Source: Oscillospiraceae bacterium
GTDB lineage: Bacteria > Bacillota > Clostridia > UBA1381 > UBA9506
DNA length: 64,000 bases
Reading direction: 5' to 3'
Assembly (NCBI GenBank): GCA_015068905.1
Contig: SVJQ01000001.1
Location: forward strand, 1-64,000
Shown: positions 43,095 to 51,538 of the stretch, one piece after another
How the letters are laid out: each line of letters opens with the position of its first letter
How positions within the stretch are numbered: the first letter of the stretch is position 1
Made by a program: the position numbers and the translations under genes
The notes under the pieces: model-generated
Databases searched by the model: none
Seen by the model: only the letters and a program-made list of their open reading frames with translations
What the model was told of the DNA's origin: nothing

Positions 43095-45563
43095 TTAAAA
43101 TTCCTCTTCTGTCAAAATGAGCTGCTCGCGCAGGGCGGAGCAAAGCTCTCGCATGTTCTGACCTGTCATGGCCTCGCGGTGCATTTTAACGATTCTGCTG
43201 TGAATGCTCTTTGTAGAATCGGTCAGCACTTCCTGCAGGGTTCTTTTTAAGACATAGTTTATTTGTGCTTTTTGCAGAACGGCAAACACTCTGTCAGCCA
43301 GCGGTGCATTTTCGCTGATGGCTGCATTTTCTAACCGAATCTTAACAGCTGCTGATTTTGGTGCGGTGACTGTCAGAATCCAGGAATGGGTTTCCGGCTG
43401 ATACACAGAGGCTACATCAATTTTTTCTTCATTGACAAAGGCACTGCAAAGAGTTTCCTTTGCAAAGCCTCTGAAAATTAACTGCCAGGTTCTTTCTTCG
43501 GGGATGCAGGCGGCATTTCCTTCAGGTGCGGCAATGCAAAATTCTGCTACGTTCCCCCAATGCAAAGAAAGGCTTGTTTTTGCGTAATCGCCCTTTTGGT
43601 ATTCCATACCGTCGCCGGCATCTTCATATAGGGTAAAGTTGCCGTCCTGCCCCGGGAAAATGACAATGCTCATTTCCTTGTTTTCGCCCAGCAGCAGGTC
43701 GTTTTGCATGGGGACAATGGCACCTGCTTTTGCAAAGACCGGTGTTTCCTCAAGTGCGCGGTGCACGGTTAGTGTTCTGTGCTTTTCTGCGTGGTAATGG
43801 GTGCCGCTTGAAAAATCAAACCAATCGCCCTTGGGCAGCCAAACCTCAGCACCGGCGAGGGTAGAGGTGGCATCACAGGGCTTGGTGATGGGTGCAACCA
43901 GCAGTTCTGACCCGAACATAAACTGGTTATCTGCCCGATAGGCACCGTCGCATTTCGGATAGTCATAGTACATGGGCTGGACGAGGGGCGAAAGCTCCGT
44001 ATGATGACGGTATGCCATAGTATAAATATAAGGAAACAGCCGGTGACGGAGCCTGAGGCTTTCGGAAAGAATTTTTTCAATCCGCTCAGGGAAGCACCAA
44101 GGCTCTTTTTTAATAAAATCATTCACAGTGCTGTGTAATCTGTTAATGGGGGAGAAAACACCGAGTTGTACCCAACGGGTAATCAGCTCATCGTCACAAT
44201 AACCGCATAAGTGACCGCCAATATCGTGGCTCCACCACCCATACCCGATGTTGGAGGCGGTAGCGGTAAAATACGGCTGAAATTCAAGAGACTCCCAAGT
44301 GATAAAGGTGTCGCCGGAAAAGCCCACAGGGTAGCGGTGGCTGCCCGGGCCGGCATAACGGGAGAAAAACATTGGCCGCTTGCCAAAGCGGCTGATGTCC
44401 TTAATATGTAAGTGATTTAAAAGCCACAGAGGGGAGACGGCTTCACGCTCATCTGCCAGCTTGCCCTCTGTGTTAGGCTCATGTATCCACCAGAAATCGT
44501 CGCCTTGTTGCCAGTCCATCCACCAAAAGTCAACACCGTCTTCCTCGTATGGGTGATGGAGCACATCAAAGTATTTTTCCATAAAGGAGGGGGACAAAAT
44601 GTCTAAGGGAACGCGGCTTTCGGTTTTGGGGTCTATCCCTGCTGCCAAAGCCATTTCAGCATACATTTCTTCATGGGGTCCGATGCCCTCTGCCGGATGC
44701 AGGTTTAAGGAGGTGTGCAGGTGGTGGTCTTTTAAAAACCGTAAAAATGCCTTGTAATCAGGGAACAGTTCCCGATTCCAGGTATAGCCTGTCCAGCCCG
44801 TAGAAAAACGCTTGTCATCGTCTTTTTTATCCTCGGGAATCTGGGTTATGTGCCAGTCCATATCAATGACGGCAACGGAAAAGGGAATGTCCTTTTCTTC
44901 AAATGACAGAATCAGGTTCTGATATTCTTCCTGAGTATATTTATGGTATCGGCTCCACCAGTTTCCCAGTGCATAGCGGGGCAACATCGGCGGTGCGCCG
45001 GTTAAACGGTAAAGGTCTTTGATTGCCTCGCGGTACTGATAGCCATAGCCGAAGAAATAAAAGTCCTTTGTATCGGGCTGTCTGACAGCAATCCAGCCTT
45101 CTTCATCAAGCAGAACGGTGTGGCTGTCATCAATCACTGAAAAACCATTTCTTGAGCAAACACCGATGCCCAAGGGGAGGCTGCCGTTTATTAAGTCAAG
45201 GGTGCTGACGGTGCCGCCCAAGTGTTCAAAATCATCACCAAAATGCCAGGTGGAGGCAGGCTCGTCTTTTAAGGAAATGGAAAGGTTTTCTGCAGAAAAA
45301 GGTGCATTCTCTACATATATGATTACAAGCTTTTGTGTTTCAATGATAAGGGTTTGATTTTCTCTATATACGGAAAAAGTATTTTCAGGAAAATTTCTGA
45401 AAAAAACACTCTGGCTTGCCCGGTCCTCAAAAATACCGCTTTCGTCGTATTCCATACGGATTAAACAGTCAGTCAACACCGTAAAACGGTAGCATTTGCC
45501 CGTGATACAGTTTTGGTTCAGTGCTTTTGGGGCGGTATGATACAGAAATCTGTTTGTTTTCAT
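43095..45563 (-). CDS. Glycoside hydrolase family 31 (alpha-glucosidase-like)
   Basis: An 822-residue enzyme without signal peptide, so probably intracellular. It has the N-terminal galactose-mutarotase-like domain, the TIM-barrel with VAVIDMDWH and the DFWWMDWQQGDD stretch holding the likely nucleophile Asp, RYAGPGSHRYPVGFSGDT holding the likely acid/base Asp, the YGWWSHDIGGH segment, and a C-terminal beta domain. The family removes alpha-linked glucose, xylose or galactose; the sugar cannot be read from motifs. GGAGGA precedes ATG 45563. It is divergent from an AraC regulator at 45682. Confidence 0.94.
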   Translation of the reverse strand: MKTNRFLYHTAPKALNQNCITGKCYRFTVLTDCLIRMEYDESGIFEDRASQSVFFRNFPENTFSVYRENQTLIIETQKLVIIYVENAPFSAENLSISLKDEPASTWHFGDDFEHLGGTVSTLDLINGSLPLGIGVCSRNGFSVIDDSHTVLLDEEGWIAVRQPDTKDFYFFGYGYQYREAIKDLYRLTGAPPMLPRYALGNWWSRYHKYTQEEYQNLILSFEEKDIPFSVAVIDMDWHITQIPEDKKDDDKRFSTGWTGYTWNRELFPDYKAFLRFLKDHHLHTSLNLHPAEGIGPHEEMYAEMALAAGIDPKTESRVPLDILSPSFMEKYFDVLHHPYEEDGVDFWWMDWQQGDDFWWIHEPNTEGKLADEREAVSPLWLLNHLHIKDISRFGKRPMFFSRYAGPGSHRYPVGFSGDTFITWESLEFQPYFTATASNIGYGWWSHDIGGHLCGYCDDELITRWVQLGVFSPINRLHSTVNDFIKKEPWCFPERIEKILSESLRLRHRLFPYIYTMAYRHHTELSPLVQPMYYDYPKCDGAYRADNQFMFGSELLVAPITKPCDATSTLAGAEVWLPKGDWFDFSSGTHYHAEKHRTLTVHRALEETPVFAKAGAIVPMQNDLLLGENKEMSIVIFPGQDGNFTLYEDAGDGMEYQKGDYAKTSLSLHWGNVAEFCIAAPEGNAACIPEERTWQLIFRGFAKETLCSAFVNEEKIDVASVYQPETHSWILTVTAPKSAAVKIRLENAAISENAPLADRVFAVLQKAQINYVLKRTLQEVLTDSTKSIHSRIVKMHREAMTGQNMRELCSALREQLILTEEEF

Positions 45564-45681
45564 AATGTCCTCCTTGCAAAAACGTAAAAAAGTGGTATAA
45601 TTATATTATATTACAGTTTTTATAATTGTATAGAGAGTATTTTAAGAAAAAATAACAGTATTTTACGATTTTGGTGATAAT

Positions 45682-46548
45682 ATGAAACAGTATCGGGAGA
45701 CCCTTAAACGGGGAACGGCGGATTTTCCCTTGTCGGTGTATACCACCAAGCGGGAAAGCGGATTTGAAAATACAACCAGACTTCATTGGCACCCCGAGAT
45801 AGAAATAGTCTATGTTTATGAGGGTGAGGCAGTGGTTAAAATCGGTGAAGAGCAGGTGCGCCTTGGTGCAGGGAGCCTTTGTTTTATCAACCCTGAGGAA
45901 CTGCATCTCATTGCCCCGAACTGCTTGCCGCTACATTATAAAGCTGTCGTATTTTCTACTTTTTTGCTGAATTTTCCACCGGAACACTATTTATCGAAAA
46001 CTGTTACCCTCCCGTTGCTGCAAGGGCAGCTTCAGCTTCCACGTCGGGTGGATGTAAATCAACCAGAGTATGCATCTTTAAAACCGGTTGCAGAGGCTCT
46101 TTTTGACGAAGGGGCAAATAAAACAACTCTTTTTGCAAACCTGATTCTGCTTCTCGGCTTTTTTGCAGAGTGTGGACTTATGGTGCCCGCCCCAAAAACC
46201 GTTGTGCAAAAAACCACAGAGGATATCAAAAACTGTCTGGCATATATGGCAGAGCATTATGCAGAAAAGGTCACCTTAGAAGACCTGAGCCGGATAGCTC
46301 ACGTTTCGCCAAACTATTTTTGCAGCTTTTTTAAACGTTATACGGGCACAACGCCCTTTACCCATCTTACCTGTGTTCGCATTCAGAAAGCAGCAGAGAT
46401 GCTTGCAGGCGGCAACGACTCTGTGGAGAGGATTGCTGCACAATGCGGCTTTTTAAATGTCAGCTTTTTTATAAAAAAGTTCAAAGAGGAAAAAGGCACA
46501 ACACCGTCACAGTATAGAAAGCTAAAGCAAATGCCCACCGGCCGATGA
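45682..46548 (+). CDS. AraC-family transcription regulator
   Basis: A 288-residue regulator with an N-terminal cupin region (TRLHWHPEIEIVYVYEGEA, then INPEELHLIAPN) and C-terminal helix-turn-helix motifs (VTLEDLSRIAHVSPNYFCSFFK and DSVERIAAQCGFLNVSFFIKKFK). It is divergent from the GH31 gene across 118 bases and 129 bases upstream of the NagA-like gene, so it may control both. The RBS TTGGTGAT is weak. Confidence 0.9.
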   Translation: MKQYRETLKRGTADFPLSVYTTKRESGFENTTRLHWHPEIEIVYVYEGEAVVKIGEEQVRLGAGSLCFINPEELHLIAPNCLPLHYKAVVFSTFLLNFPPEHYLSKTVTLPLLQGQLQLPRRVDVNQPEYASLKPVAEALFDEGANKTTLFANLILLLGFFAECGLMVPAPKTVVQKTTEDIKNCLAYMAEHYAEKVTLEDLSRIAHVSPNYFCSFFKRYTGTTPFTHLTCVRIQKAAEMLAGGNDSVERIAAQCGFLNVSFFIKKFKEEKGTTPSQYRKLKQMPTGR

Positions 46549-46621
46549 TGATTTCGCAGAAAATAAGGAAAAAGAGCATCTGAGAACGCCGCCAATATTC
46601 ATAAATTTCCCAAAGAAACAA

Positions 46622-46650
46622 TTGACAGAACCGGTTTTAACAGGTATAAT
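46622..46650 (+). promoter_or_regulatory. Consensus promoter of the NagA/NagB-like pair
   Basis: TTGACA (46622-46627), 17 bases, TATAAT (46645-46650): full consensus, about 30 bases before the NagA-like gene. The spacer holds ACCGGT and a TTAACAGG stretch that could bind a regulator. Confidence 0.8.
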
Positions 46651-46680
46651 AGAAAGTAGTGTTTAAAAGGAGTTGATATG

Positions 46681-47823
46681 ATGCGTGCGATTATCAATGC
46701 AACACTTGTTATGAAGGATCATTATATCCCTAATGCCGTTTTATTGATGGATGGCGACAAGATTGTTGATTTTGGTGCAGCTAAGAATTTATCCGTTCCT
46801 GATGGCTGTGAAGTGATTGATGCTGAAGGTCTGTTTGTTGGCCCCGGTTTGATTGATATTCACACCCATGCTGACGGAGATACATATTTTCACGAAGACC
46901 CGGTTAAATGCTCTGAAACCTTGCTGAAGCATGGTGTAACATCGGTTCTGCCGGCACTTTTCTACAGCATGAACAAGCAGGAGCATTTAGATGCCATCAA
47001 AAAGTTTAAGGATGCCATCGCAGCCGGCAAATGCCAGAATATTTTTGGCGTGTATATGGAAGGCCCTTATTTAAACCCTGATTTTGGTTGCGATAAGGAA
47101 AAGAACGTCTGGAAAGACGCCATTGTCGAAAAAGACTATGCCGAGGTTGTTTTAGCGGCTAAAGACTTTGCCAAGGTTTGGTGCGTAGCCCCTGAACGTG
47201 AAGGTATTTTAGACTTTGTTAAATTTGTTAAACGTGAGATTCCTGACATTGTGTTCTCTGTAGCACATTCTGAGGCAACCCCCGAACAGATTGAAGCCTT
47301 AATGCCTTACGGCTTAAAGCTTGGTACCCATCACACCAACGCAACCGGTACTTTGGAAAATTATCCGGAAGTCCGTGGTGTTTGTGTGGATGAGACGGTT
47401 AACTATAACAGTGACATTTATGCAGAAATCATCTGTGATTCTATGGGTGTTCATGTACATCCTTATAACATTCGTCTGATTAAGAACATTAAGGGTCCGG
47501 ATAAAATCATTCTGATTGCTGACTCTTTTGTGGCAGACGGTCCGCCGATTCCCGGCCTTGAGGATGCATTTGACATTAACTTTGACTGGGGCGGTGACAT
47601 TGCCGGCTCTAAGCTGACACTGGATATTGCCTGCCATAATATGATGATTCACACAGGCGGTTCTGTTTGTGATGTGTTTAAGTATGCATCCACGAACCCC
47701 TCAAAACTGCTTTCTTTGACAGACAGAGGTATTATCGCCAAAGGAAAGCGGGCTGACCTTATATTCGTCGACTACCAGTTTGACGTTAAACACGTTATTC
47801 TTGGTGGCGAGAAGATACATTAA
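46681..47823 (+). CDS. NagA-like amidohydrolase (amino-sugar phosphate deacetylase family)
   Basis: A 380-residue protein of the N-acetylglucosamine-6-phosphate deacetylase family, a cytoplasmic metal-dependent amidohydrolase. It has the N-terminal GLIDIHTHADG (HxH), the YMEGPYLNP Glu ligand, AHSEAT and THHTNAT with metal-binding histidines, and the catalytic aspartate in LIADSFVADG, where classic NagA has TDAM. AAGGAG lies eight bases before the ATG at 46681 (a second ATG at 46678 is possible). It is followed 34 bases later by a NagB-like gene, so the pair probably deacetylates and then deaminates or isomerises an amino-sugar phosphate. The usual substrate is not proven. Confidence 0.88.
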   Translation: MRAIINATLVMKDHYIPNAVLLMDGDKIVDFGAAKNLSVPDGCEVIDAEGLFVGPGLIDIHTHADGDTYFHEDPVKCSETLLKHGVTSVLPALFYSMNKQEHLDAIKKFKDAIAAGKCQNIFGVYMEGPYLNPDFGCDKEKNVWKDAIVEKDYAEVVLAAKDFAKVWCVAPEREGILDFVKFVKREIPDIVFSVAHSEATPEQIEALMPYGLKLGTHHTNATGTLENYPEVRGVCVDETVNYNSDIYAEIICDSMGVHVHPYNIRLIKNIKGPDKIILIADSFVADGPPIPGLEDAFDINFDWGGDIAGSKLTLDIACHNMMIHTGGSVCDVFKYASTNPSKLLSLTDRGIIAKGKRADLIFVDYQFDVKHVILGGEKIH

Positions 47824-47857
47824 GTCAAATAATAAAAAAGATAAAGGAGAAAAAACA

Positions 47858-48832
47858 ATGAGTAATTTTATTACCGATCCGGCAACAAAATTTGATTTCC
47901 AGCCTCATGAATTTGTTCCTTTTAAGGACAAGAAGGTTTGCGACTATGTTCGTAGCCTCAGCGGCAAGGATCTGGAAAAGAGAGAAGACTGGTGGCATCC
48001 CGAATTTAACGTAAAGGTTATGATGAACCCCCATCCCGTTCTGATTGCAACTCTGTTTGAACGCTTAAGAGCTGCATCTGAAGCAGGCAAAAGCTTTACC
48101 ATGATTCTGGGTAACCCTGAACCCGATACTTACATTCCTCTGGCACAGCTCATCAACTACTTTGGCATCGACTGCTCTAAGGTTCACCTGGTTGCAGAAG
48201 ATGAATGGGCTGACGAAGCAGGTAACATCGCTCCGATTACATATGAAGCAGGTTTTGCTCATTCTATGATCAAATACCTCTATATGCAGATTGATGAAAA
48301 ACTGCGTATGCCTATGGAAAACGTTCACTTCCCGACCAATGCAAACATCAAGGATTATTCCAAGATTATTGATGATATTACTGAAGGCACAGGTGCTGAT
48401 ATTGCTTCTACCTCTCCGGGTTGGGCAGGTCACATGGCTTTCGTTGATCCTATCCCTGAATTCATCGGCAGCGGCGATATTGAAGAATGGCTCAACCAGC
48501 CGGCTCAGATCGTTAAACTGCATCCCATGACCATTATGCAGAACTCCTTAAACGGTACCTTCGGTCAGTCCGGTGATATCGCTAACGTTCCGCCTTGTGC
48601 AGCAACCATCGGCCCCTTAGACGTAATGCGCGCTAAGGAAAGAATCGAAGTTCATGCACTGGCAACCTGTGGCACCTTCTCTTCATGGCAGAGAATGACC
48701 AGCCGTCTGTGTACACACGGCCCGATCACTCCGTATCTGCCGAGCTCTATGCTCCAGACCAAGAAGACTCAGGTTTATATCAGCGAAGAACTGGCTGCTC
48801 CTTTCGAATGTTGGGAAAAAGTTGGTTATTAA
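47858..48832 (+). CDS. Glucosamine-6-phosphate deaminase/isomerase-like protein (NagB superfamily)
   Basis: A 324-residue protein aligning by motif with NagB: AEDEWADEAGN (residues 114-123) corresponds to the LDEY region, YLYMQIDEKLRMPMENVHFP to the NagB lid-side segment, and STSPGWAGHMAFVDP (184-198) to the GxDGHIAFNEP loop. The general-acid Asp of that loop is replaced by A190, while H192 remains and the Glu is D197, so activity may differ from NagB. It is about 60-80 residues longer than NagB. AAAGGAG before ATG 47858 fixes the start; a longer upstream frame overlaps the NagA-like gene. Confidence 0.8.
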   Translation: MSNFITDPATKFDFQPHEFVPFKDKKVCDYVRSLSGKDLEKREDWWHPEFNVKVMMNPHPVLIATLFERLRAASEAGKSFTMILGNPEPDTYIPLAQLINYFGIDCSKVHLVAEDEWADEAGNIAPITYEAGFAHSMIKYLYMQIDEKLRMPMENVHFPTNANIKDYSKIIDDITEGTGADIASTSPGWAGHMAFVDPIPEFIGSGDIEEWLNQPAQIVKLHPMTIMQNSLNGTFGQSGDIANVPPCAATIGPLDVMRAKERIEVHALATCGTFSSWQRMTSRLCTHGPITPYLPSSMLQTKKTQVYISEELAAPFECWEKVGY

Positions 48833-48840
48833 TCAACATA

Positions 48841-48873
48841 AGAAAAGCGGTAGGTTTTACCTACCGCTTTTCT
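48841..48873. terminator. Bidirectional terminator after the NagB-like gene
   Basis: AGAAAAGCGGTAGG pairs with CCTACCGCTTTTCT around TTTTA. It overlaps the 3' end of the HTH gene. Confidence 0.85.
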
Positions 48874-49081
48874 ATTCTTCTGTCTTTTCTAATAAGTCGC
48901 TGATATCGCAGTCCAGAACACTGCAAATCTTTCCAAGAACATAACTGTCATAGCGAATGACTTTGTTTTTATAATAATTATCAATAATCTGATAGCGAAT
49001 GCCGGTTTGCTTTGCAAGCTCATACCGGCTGATGTTACGTTTTTTTAAAGTTTTGTCAAGACGTAATCGAATGATGGTCAT
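48872..49081 (-). CDS. Small XRE-like HTH regulator
   Basis: A 69-residue Cro/CI-type DNA-binding protein made of one helix-turn-helix domain: RLDKTLKKRNISRYELAKQTGIRYQIIDNYYKNKV followed by LGKICSVLDCDISDLL. GAGGAG precedes ATG 49081. It has no effector domain. It is divergent from the diguanylate cyclase gene, and a palindrome overlapping that gene's -10 box is a likely operator. Confidence 0.85.
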   Translation of the reverse strand: MTIIRLRLDKTLKKRNISRYELAKQTGIRYQIIDNYYKNKVIRYDSYVLGKICSVLDCDISDLLEKTEE

Positions 49082-49128
49082 GCTATCAACTCCTCAAATC
49101 ATATATATTTTAATAAATGTATACGCTC

Positions 49129-49164
49129 TTGACAATTTCCTTATTTAGATATATACTTAAATAA
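49129..49164. promoter_or_regulatory. Divergent promoters and palindromic operator of the HTH/GGDEF pair
   Basis: For the GGDEF gene: TTGACA (49129-49134), 17 bases, TATACT (49152-49157). For the HTH gene on the minus strand: TTGTCA (complement of 49130-49135), 17 bases, TAAAAT. The -35 boxes overlap. A 24-bp near-palindrome TTATTTA-N10-TTAAATAA (49141-49164) covers the plus-strand -10. Confidence 0.75.
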
Positions 49165-49194
49165 AGGCATAAGATATACAAAGAAGGAATTTTT

Positions 49195-49758
49195 ATGGTA
49201 ATCACTTTAGTTTGCGTTGTATTTTTGATTTTAGTCATAGTTCTTGCATTTACACTGTACGAGAATTATAAGCTTCGTCGGCAGATTCAAACCTTTGACG
49301 AGGCAAGAAAATGGTATCGAATGGCATTTCGTGACGATTTGACCGGTCTAAATAACCGTACTGCCTATAACCAAAAGATAGAGGAACTTCAAAAAGGCAA
49401 ACGTCGGGGTTCTACAGGCATTATTCTATTTGATGTAGATAACTTTAAAATGATAAATGACACGAAAGGTCATCCTGAGGGTGATCGTGTGTTACGATAT
49501 GTTGGCTCGGTTCTTTCTGAAATTTTTTCCTCAACGCTGTACTCGGTTTACCGGATTGGTGGCGACGAGTTTGCCGTTATCGGTGAACGTGTGATGGAAG
49601 AGGATGTTATTGAAGTTTTGCTTACTGTCAGGGAACGCTTTATGAAAGATGGCGACATTCGGCTTTCAAAGGGCTATTCTATGGTAGGCAAGGATGTTAC
49701 AAAAGCAATTAACGATGCCGACAAGATGCTGTATGTTGATAAAGGCGCAAAAAAATAG
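49195..49758 (+). CDS. Membrane-anchored diguanylate cyclase (GGDEF)
   Basis: A 187-residue protein with one N-terminal transmembrane helix (about residues 1-22) and a complete GGDEF domain: FRDDLTGLNNRTAY, ILFDVDNFKMINDTKGHPEGD (the metal Asp), and VYRIGGDEFAVI, ending in ADKMLYVDKG. The GGDEF signature is intact, so it should make c-di-GMP. No RxxD inhibitory I-site is seen five residues before GGDEF. No PAS or EAL domain is present. AGAAGGAA precedes ATG 49195. Confidence 0.92.
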   Translation: MVITLVCVVFLILVIVLAFTLYENYKLRRQIQTFDEARKWYRMAFRDDLTGLNNRTAYNQKIEELQKGKRRGSTGIILFDVDNFKMINDTKGHPEGDRVLRYVGSVLSEIFSSTLYSVYRIGGDEFAVIGERVMEEDVIEVLLTVRERFMKDGDIRLSKGYSMVGKDVTKAINDADKMLYVDKGAKK

Positions 49759-49764
49759 ATACAT

Positions 49765-49809
49765 AAAAAGGGCTATGGAGAAATATATTTATTCTCTATA
49801 GCCCTTTTT
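49765..49809 (+). terminator. Terminator after the GGDEF gene
   Basis: AAAAAGGGCTAT pairs with ATAGCCCTTTT, extended by GAGAA with TTCTC across a single bulge, around an 8-base loop, followed by T. Confidence 0.85.
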
Positions 49810-49842
49810 AAAAGAAAAATATTGTAAGACACAGCGAATTTA

Positions 49843-49871
49843 TTGACTTTTTTTTCTCGGAGGGATATAAT
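49843..49871 (+). promoter_or_regulatory. ddh promoter
   Basis: TTGACT (49843-49848), 17 bases, TATAAT (49866-49871), 36 bases before the ddh start. Confidence 0.75.
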
Positions 49872-49907
49872 AAAGGATAGAAAATTTTCATAGAAAAGAG
49901 GAAGCAT

Positions 49908-50891
49908 ATGAAGATAAGAATTGGTATTGCAGGCTACGGGAACTTGGGCAGAGGTGTTGAGTGCGCCATCTTGCAGAACCCTGACATGGAGCTTTTTGGT
50001 ATTTTTACACGTCGCAACCCCGCGGATGTAAAAACGCTGACAGGTGCTTCCGTTTATCACATTGATAACATTGAGACTTATAAGGATAGTATTGATGTTT
50101 TAATTCTTTGCGGTGGCAGCGCCACAGATCTGCCGGTACAGACGCCGGCACTGGCAGAGCATTTTAACGTGATTGACAGCTTTGACACCCATGCAAAAAT
50201 TCCTGAGCATTTTGCAAATGTTGATGCTGTAGCAAAGGCGTCAGGCAATGTTGCTATTATTTCCGTTGGTTGGGATCCGGGTATGTTCTCTTTAAACCGC
50301 TTGTATGCAGGTGCCATCCTGCCTGACGGTGAGGATTATACCTTCTGGGGTAAAGGCGTCAGTCAGGGGCATTCTGATGCTATTCGCAGAATTTCCGGCG
50401 TTAAAAATGCAAAGCAGTATACCATCCCTGTGGACAGCGCTTTAGAGGCTGTGAGAAGTGGTGTAAATCCGTCTTTATCTGTTCGCGAAAAGCACACAAG
50501 AGAGTGCTTTGTTGTGGCAGAAGAGGGGGCAGATCTTGCAAAAATTGAGCAGGCAATTAAAACTATGCCTAACTATTTCGCTGATTATGACACCACTGTT
50601 CATTTTATTTCAGAAGAAGAACTTTCCCGTGACCACAGCGGTATTCCCCACGGTGGTTTTGTCATTCGCTGCGGCAAAACGGGCTTGCACGGAGAAAATA
50701 AGCATATTATTGAATATAGCTTAAAGCTTGATTCTAATCCTGAATTTACCTCATCTGTTTTAGTGGCGTATGCAAGAGCTGCATACCGTATGAACAAAGA
50801 AGGACAGTCAGGTTGTAAAACTGTTTTAGATGTAGCACCGGCATATCTTTCACCGAAGAGTGCAGACGAACTGCGAGCAACGCTGGTGTAA
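49908..50891 (+). CDS. ddh: meso-Diaminopimelate D-dehydrogenase
   Basis: A 327-residue NADPH enzyme that makes meso-diaminopimelate directly from tetrahydrodipicolinate, giving lysine and the peptidoglycan cross-link residue. The Rossmann motif is IGIAGYGNLGRGVE near residue 4, and later VGWDPGMFSLNRLYAG and FWGKGVSQGHSDAIRRI are diagnostic. GAGGAAG precedes the ATG. It is followed by a pyrophosphatase gene 15 bases later. Standard length. Confidence 0.94.
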   Translation: MKIRIGIAGYGNLGRGVECAILQNPDMELFGIFTRRNPADVKTLTGASVYHIDNIETYKDSIDVLILCGGSATDLPVQTPALAEHFNVIDSFDTHAKIPEHFANVDAVAKASGNVAIISVGWDPGMFSLNRLYAGAILPDGEDYTFWGKGVSQGHSDAIRRISGVKNAKQYTIPVDSALEAVRSGVNPSLSVREKHTRECFVVAEEGADLAKIEQAIKTMPNYFADYDTTVHFISEEELSRDHSGIPHGGFVIRCGKTGLHGENKHIIEYSLKLDSNPEFTSSVLVAYARAAYRMNKEGQSGCKTVLDVAPAYLSPKSADELRATLV

Positions 50892-50906
50892 AAAAGGAGG
50901 AACACT

Positions 50907-51440
50907 ATGGGAAACATCTGGCATAACATTAATCCGAAACGCATCAGTCCCCGGGATTTTATAACAGTTATTGAAATTCCCAAGGGTGGCAAGCTGAAAT
51001 ATGAGCTTGACAAAGAAACCGGTATGCTGATGCTTGACAGAATTTTATACACATCCACCCACTATCCGGCAAACTACGGCTTTATCCCCAGAACCTATGC
51101 TGAGGATTTTGACCCTCTTGATGTTCTTTTATTGTGTTCAGAGGACATTCAGCCCATGACCCTGGTACGGAGCTATCCTATTGGCGTGATTACTATGATG
51201 GATAACGGCAGAAACGATGAAAAAATCATTGCGATTCCTTACGGTGACCCCACGTACAGCCAATACACCAGCATTGACCAGCTGCCACAGCACATTTTTG
51301 ATGAAATGAAGCACTTTTTCTCCGTATACAAAGCACTGGAAGGTAAGGAAACAGCAGTCAATGAGGTGCAGGGTCCTGAGGCAGCGGTTGACATCATCCG
51401 AAGCGCTATCGACCGTTACATAGATTGTTATTGTAAATAA
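50907..51440 (+). CDS. ppa: Inorganic pyrophosphatase (family I)
   Basis: A 177-residue soluble family I pyrophosphatase. Motifs are VIEIPKGGKLKYELDKETGMLMLDR, YGFIPRTYAEDFDPLDVLLL with its metal aspartates, and IAIPYGDP. It hydrolyses pyrophosphate from biosynthesis. AAGGAGG lies eight bases before the ATG. It ends in a strong terminator and appears cotranscribed with ddh. Confidence 0.95.
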   Translation: MGNIWHNINPKRISPRDFITVIEIPKGGKLKYELDKETGMLMLDRILYTSTHYPANYGFIPRTYAEDFDPLDVLLLCSEDIQPMTLVRSYPIGVITMMDNGRNDEKIIAIPYGDPTYSQYTSIDQLPQHIFDEMKHFFSVYKALEGKETAVNEVQGPEAAVDIIRSAIDRYIDCYCK

Positions 51441-51443
51441 GCG

Positions 51444-51475
51444 AAAAAAGAAACCTGATTACAGGTTTCTTTTTT
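51444..51475 (+). terminator. Terminator after ppa
   Basis: AAAAAAGAAACCTG pairs perfectly with CAGGTTTCTTTTTT around ATTA. Confidence 0.9.
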
Positions 51476-51477
51476 GG

Positions 51478-51506
51478 TTGAAATTTATGCTGGTGTATGA
51501 TACAAT
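51478..51506 (+). promoter_or_regulatory. Promoter of the deacylase gene
   Basis: TTGAAA (51478-51483), 17 bases, TACAAT (51501-51506), 32 bases before the start. Confidence 0.65.
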
Positions 51507-51538
51507 AAATTGTGATATACATATTAGGAGTGAAAAAC

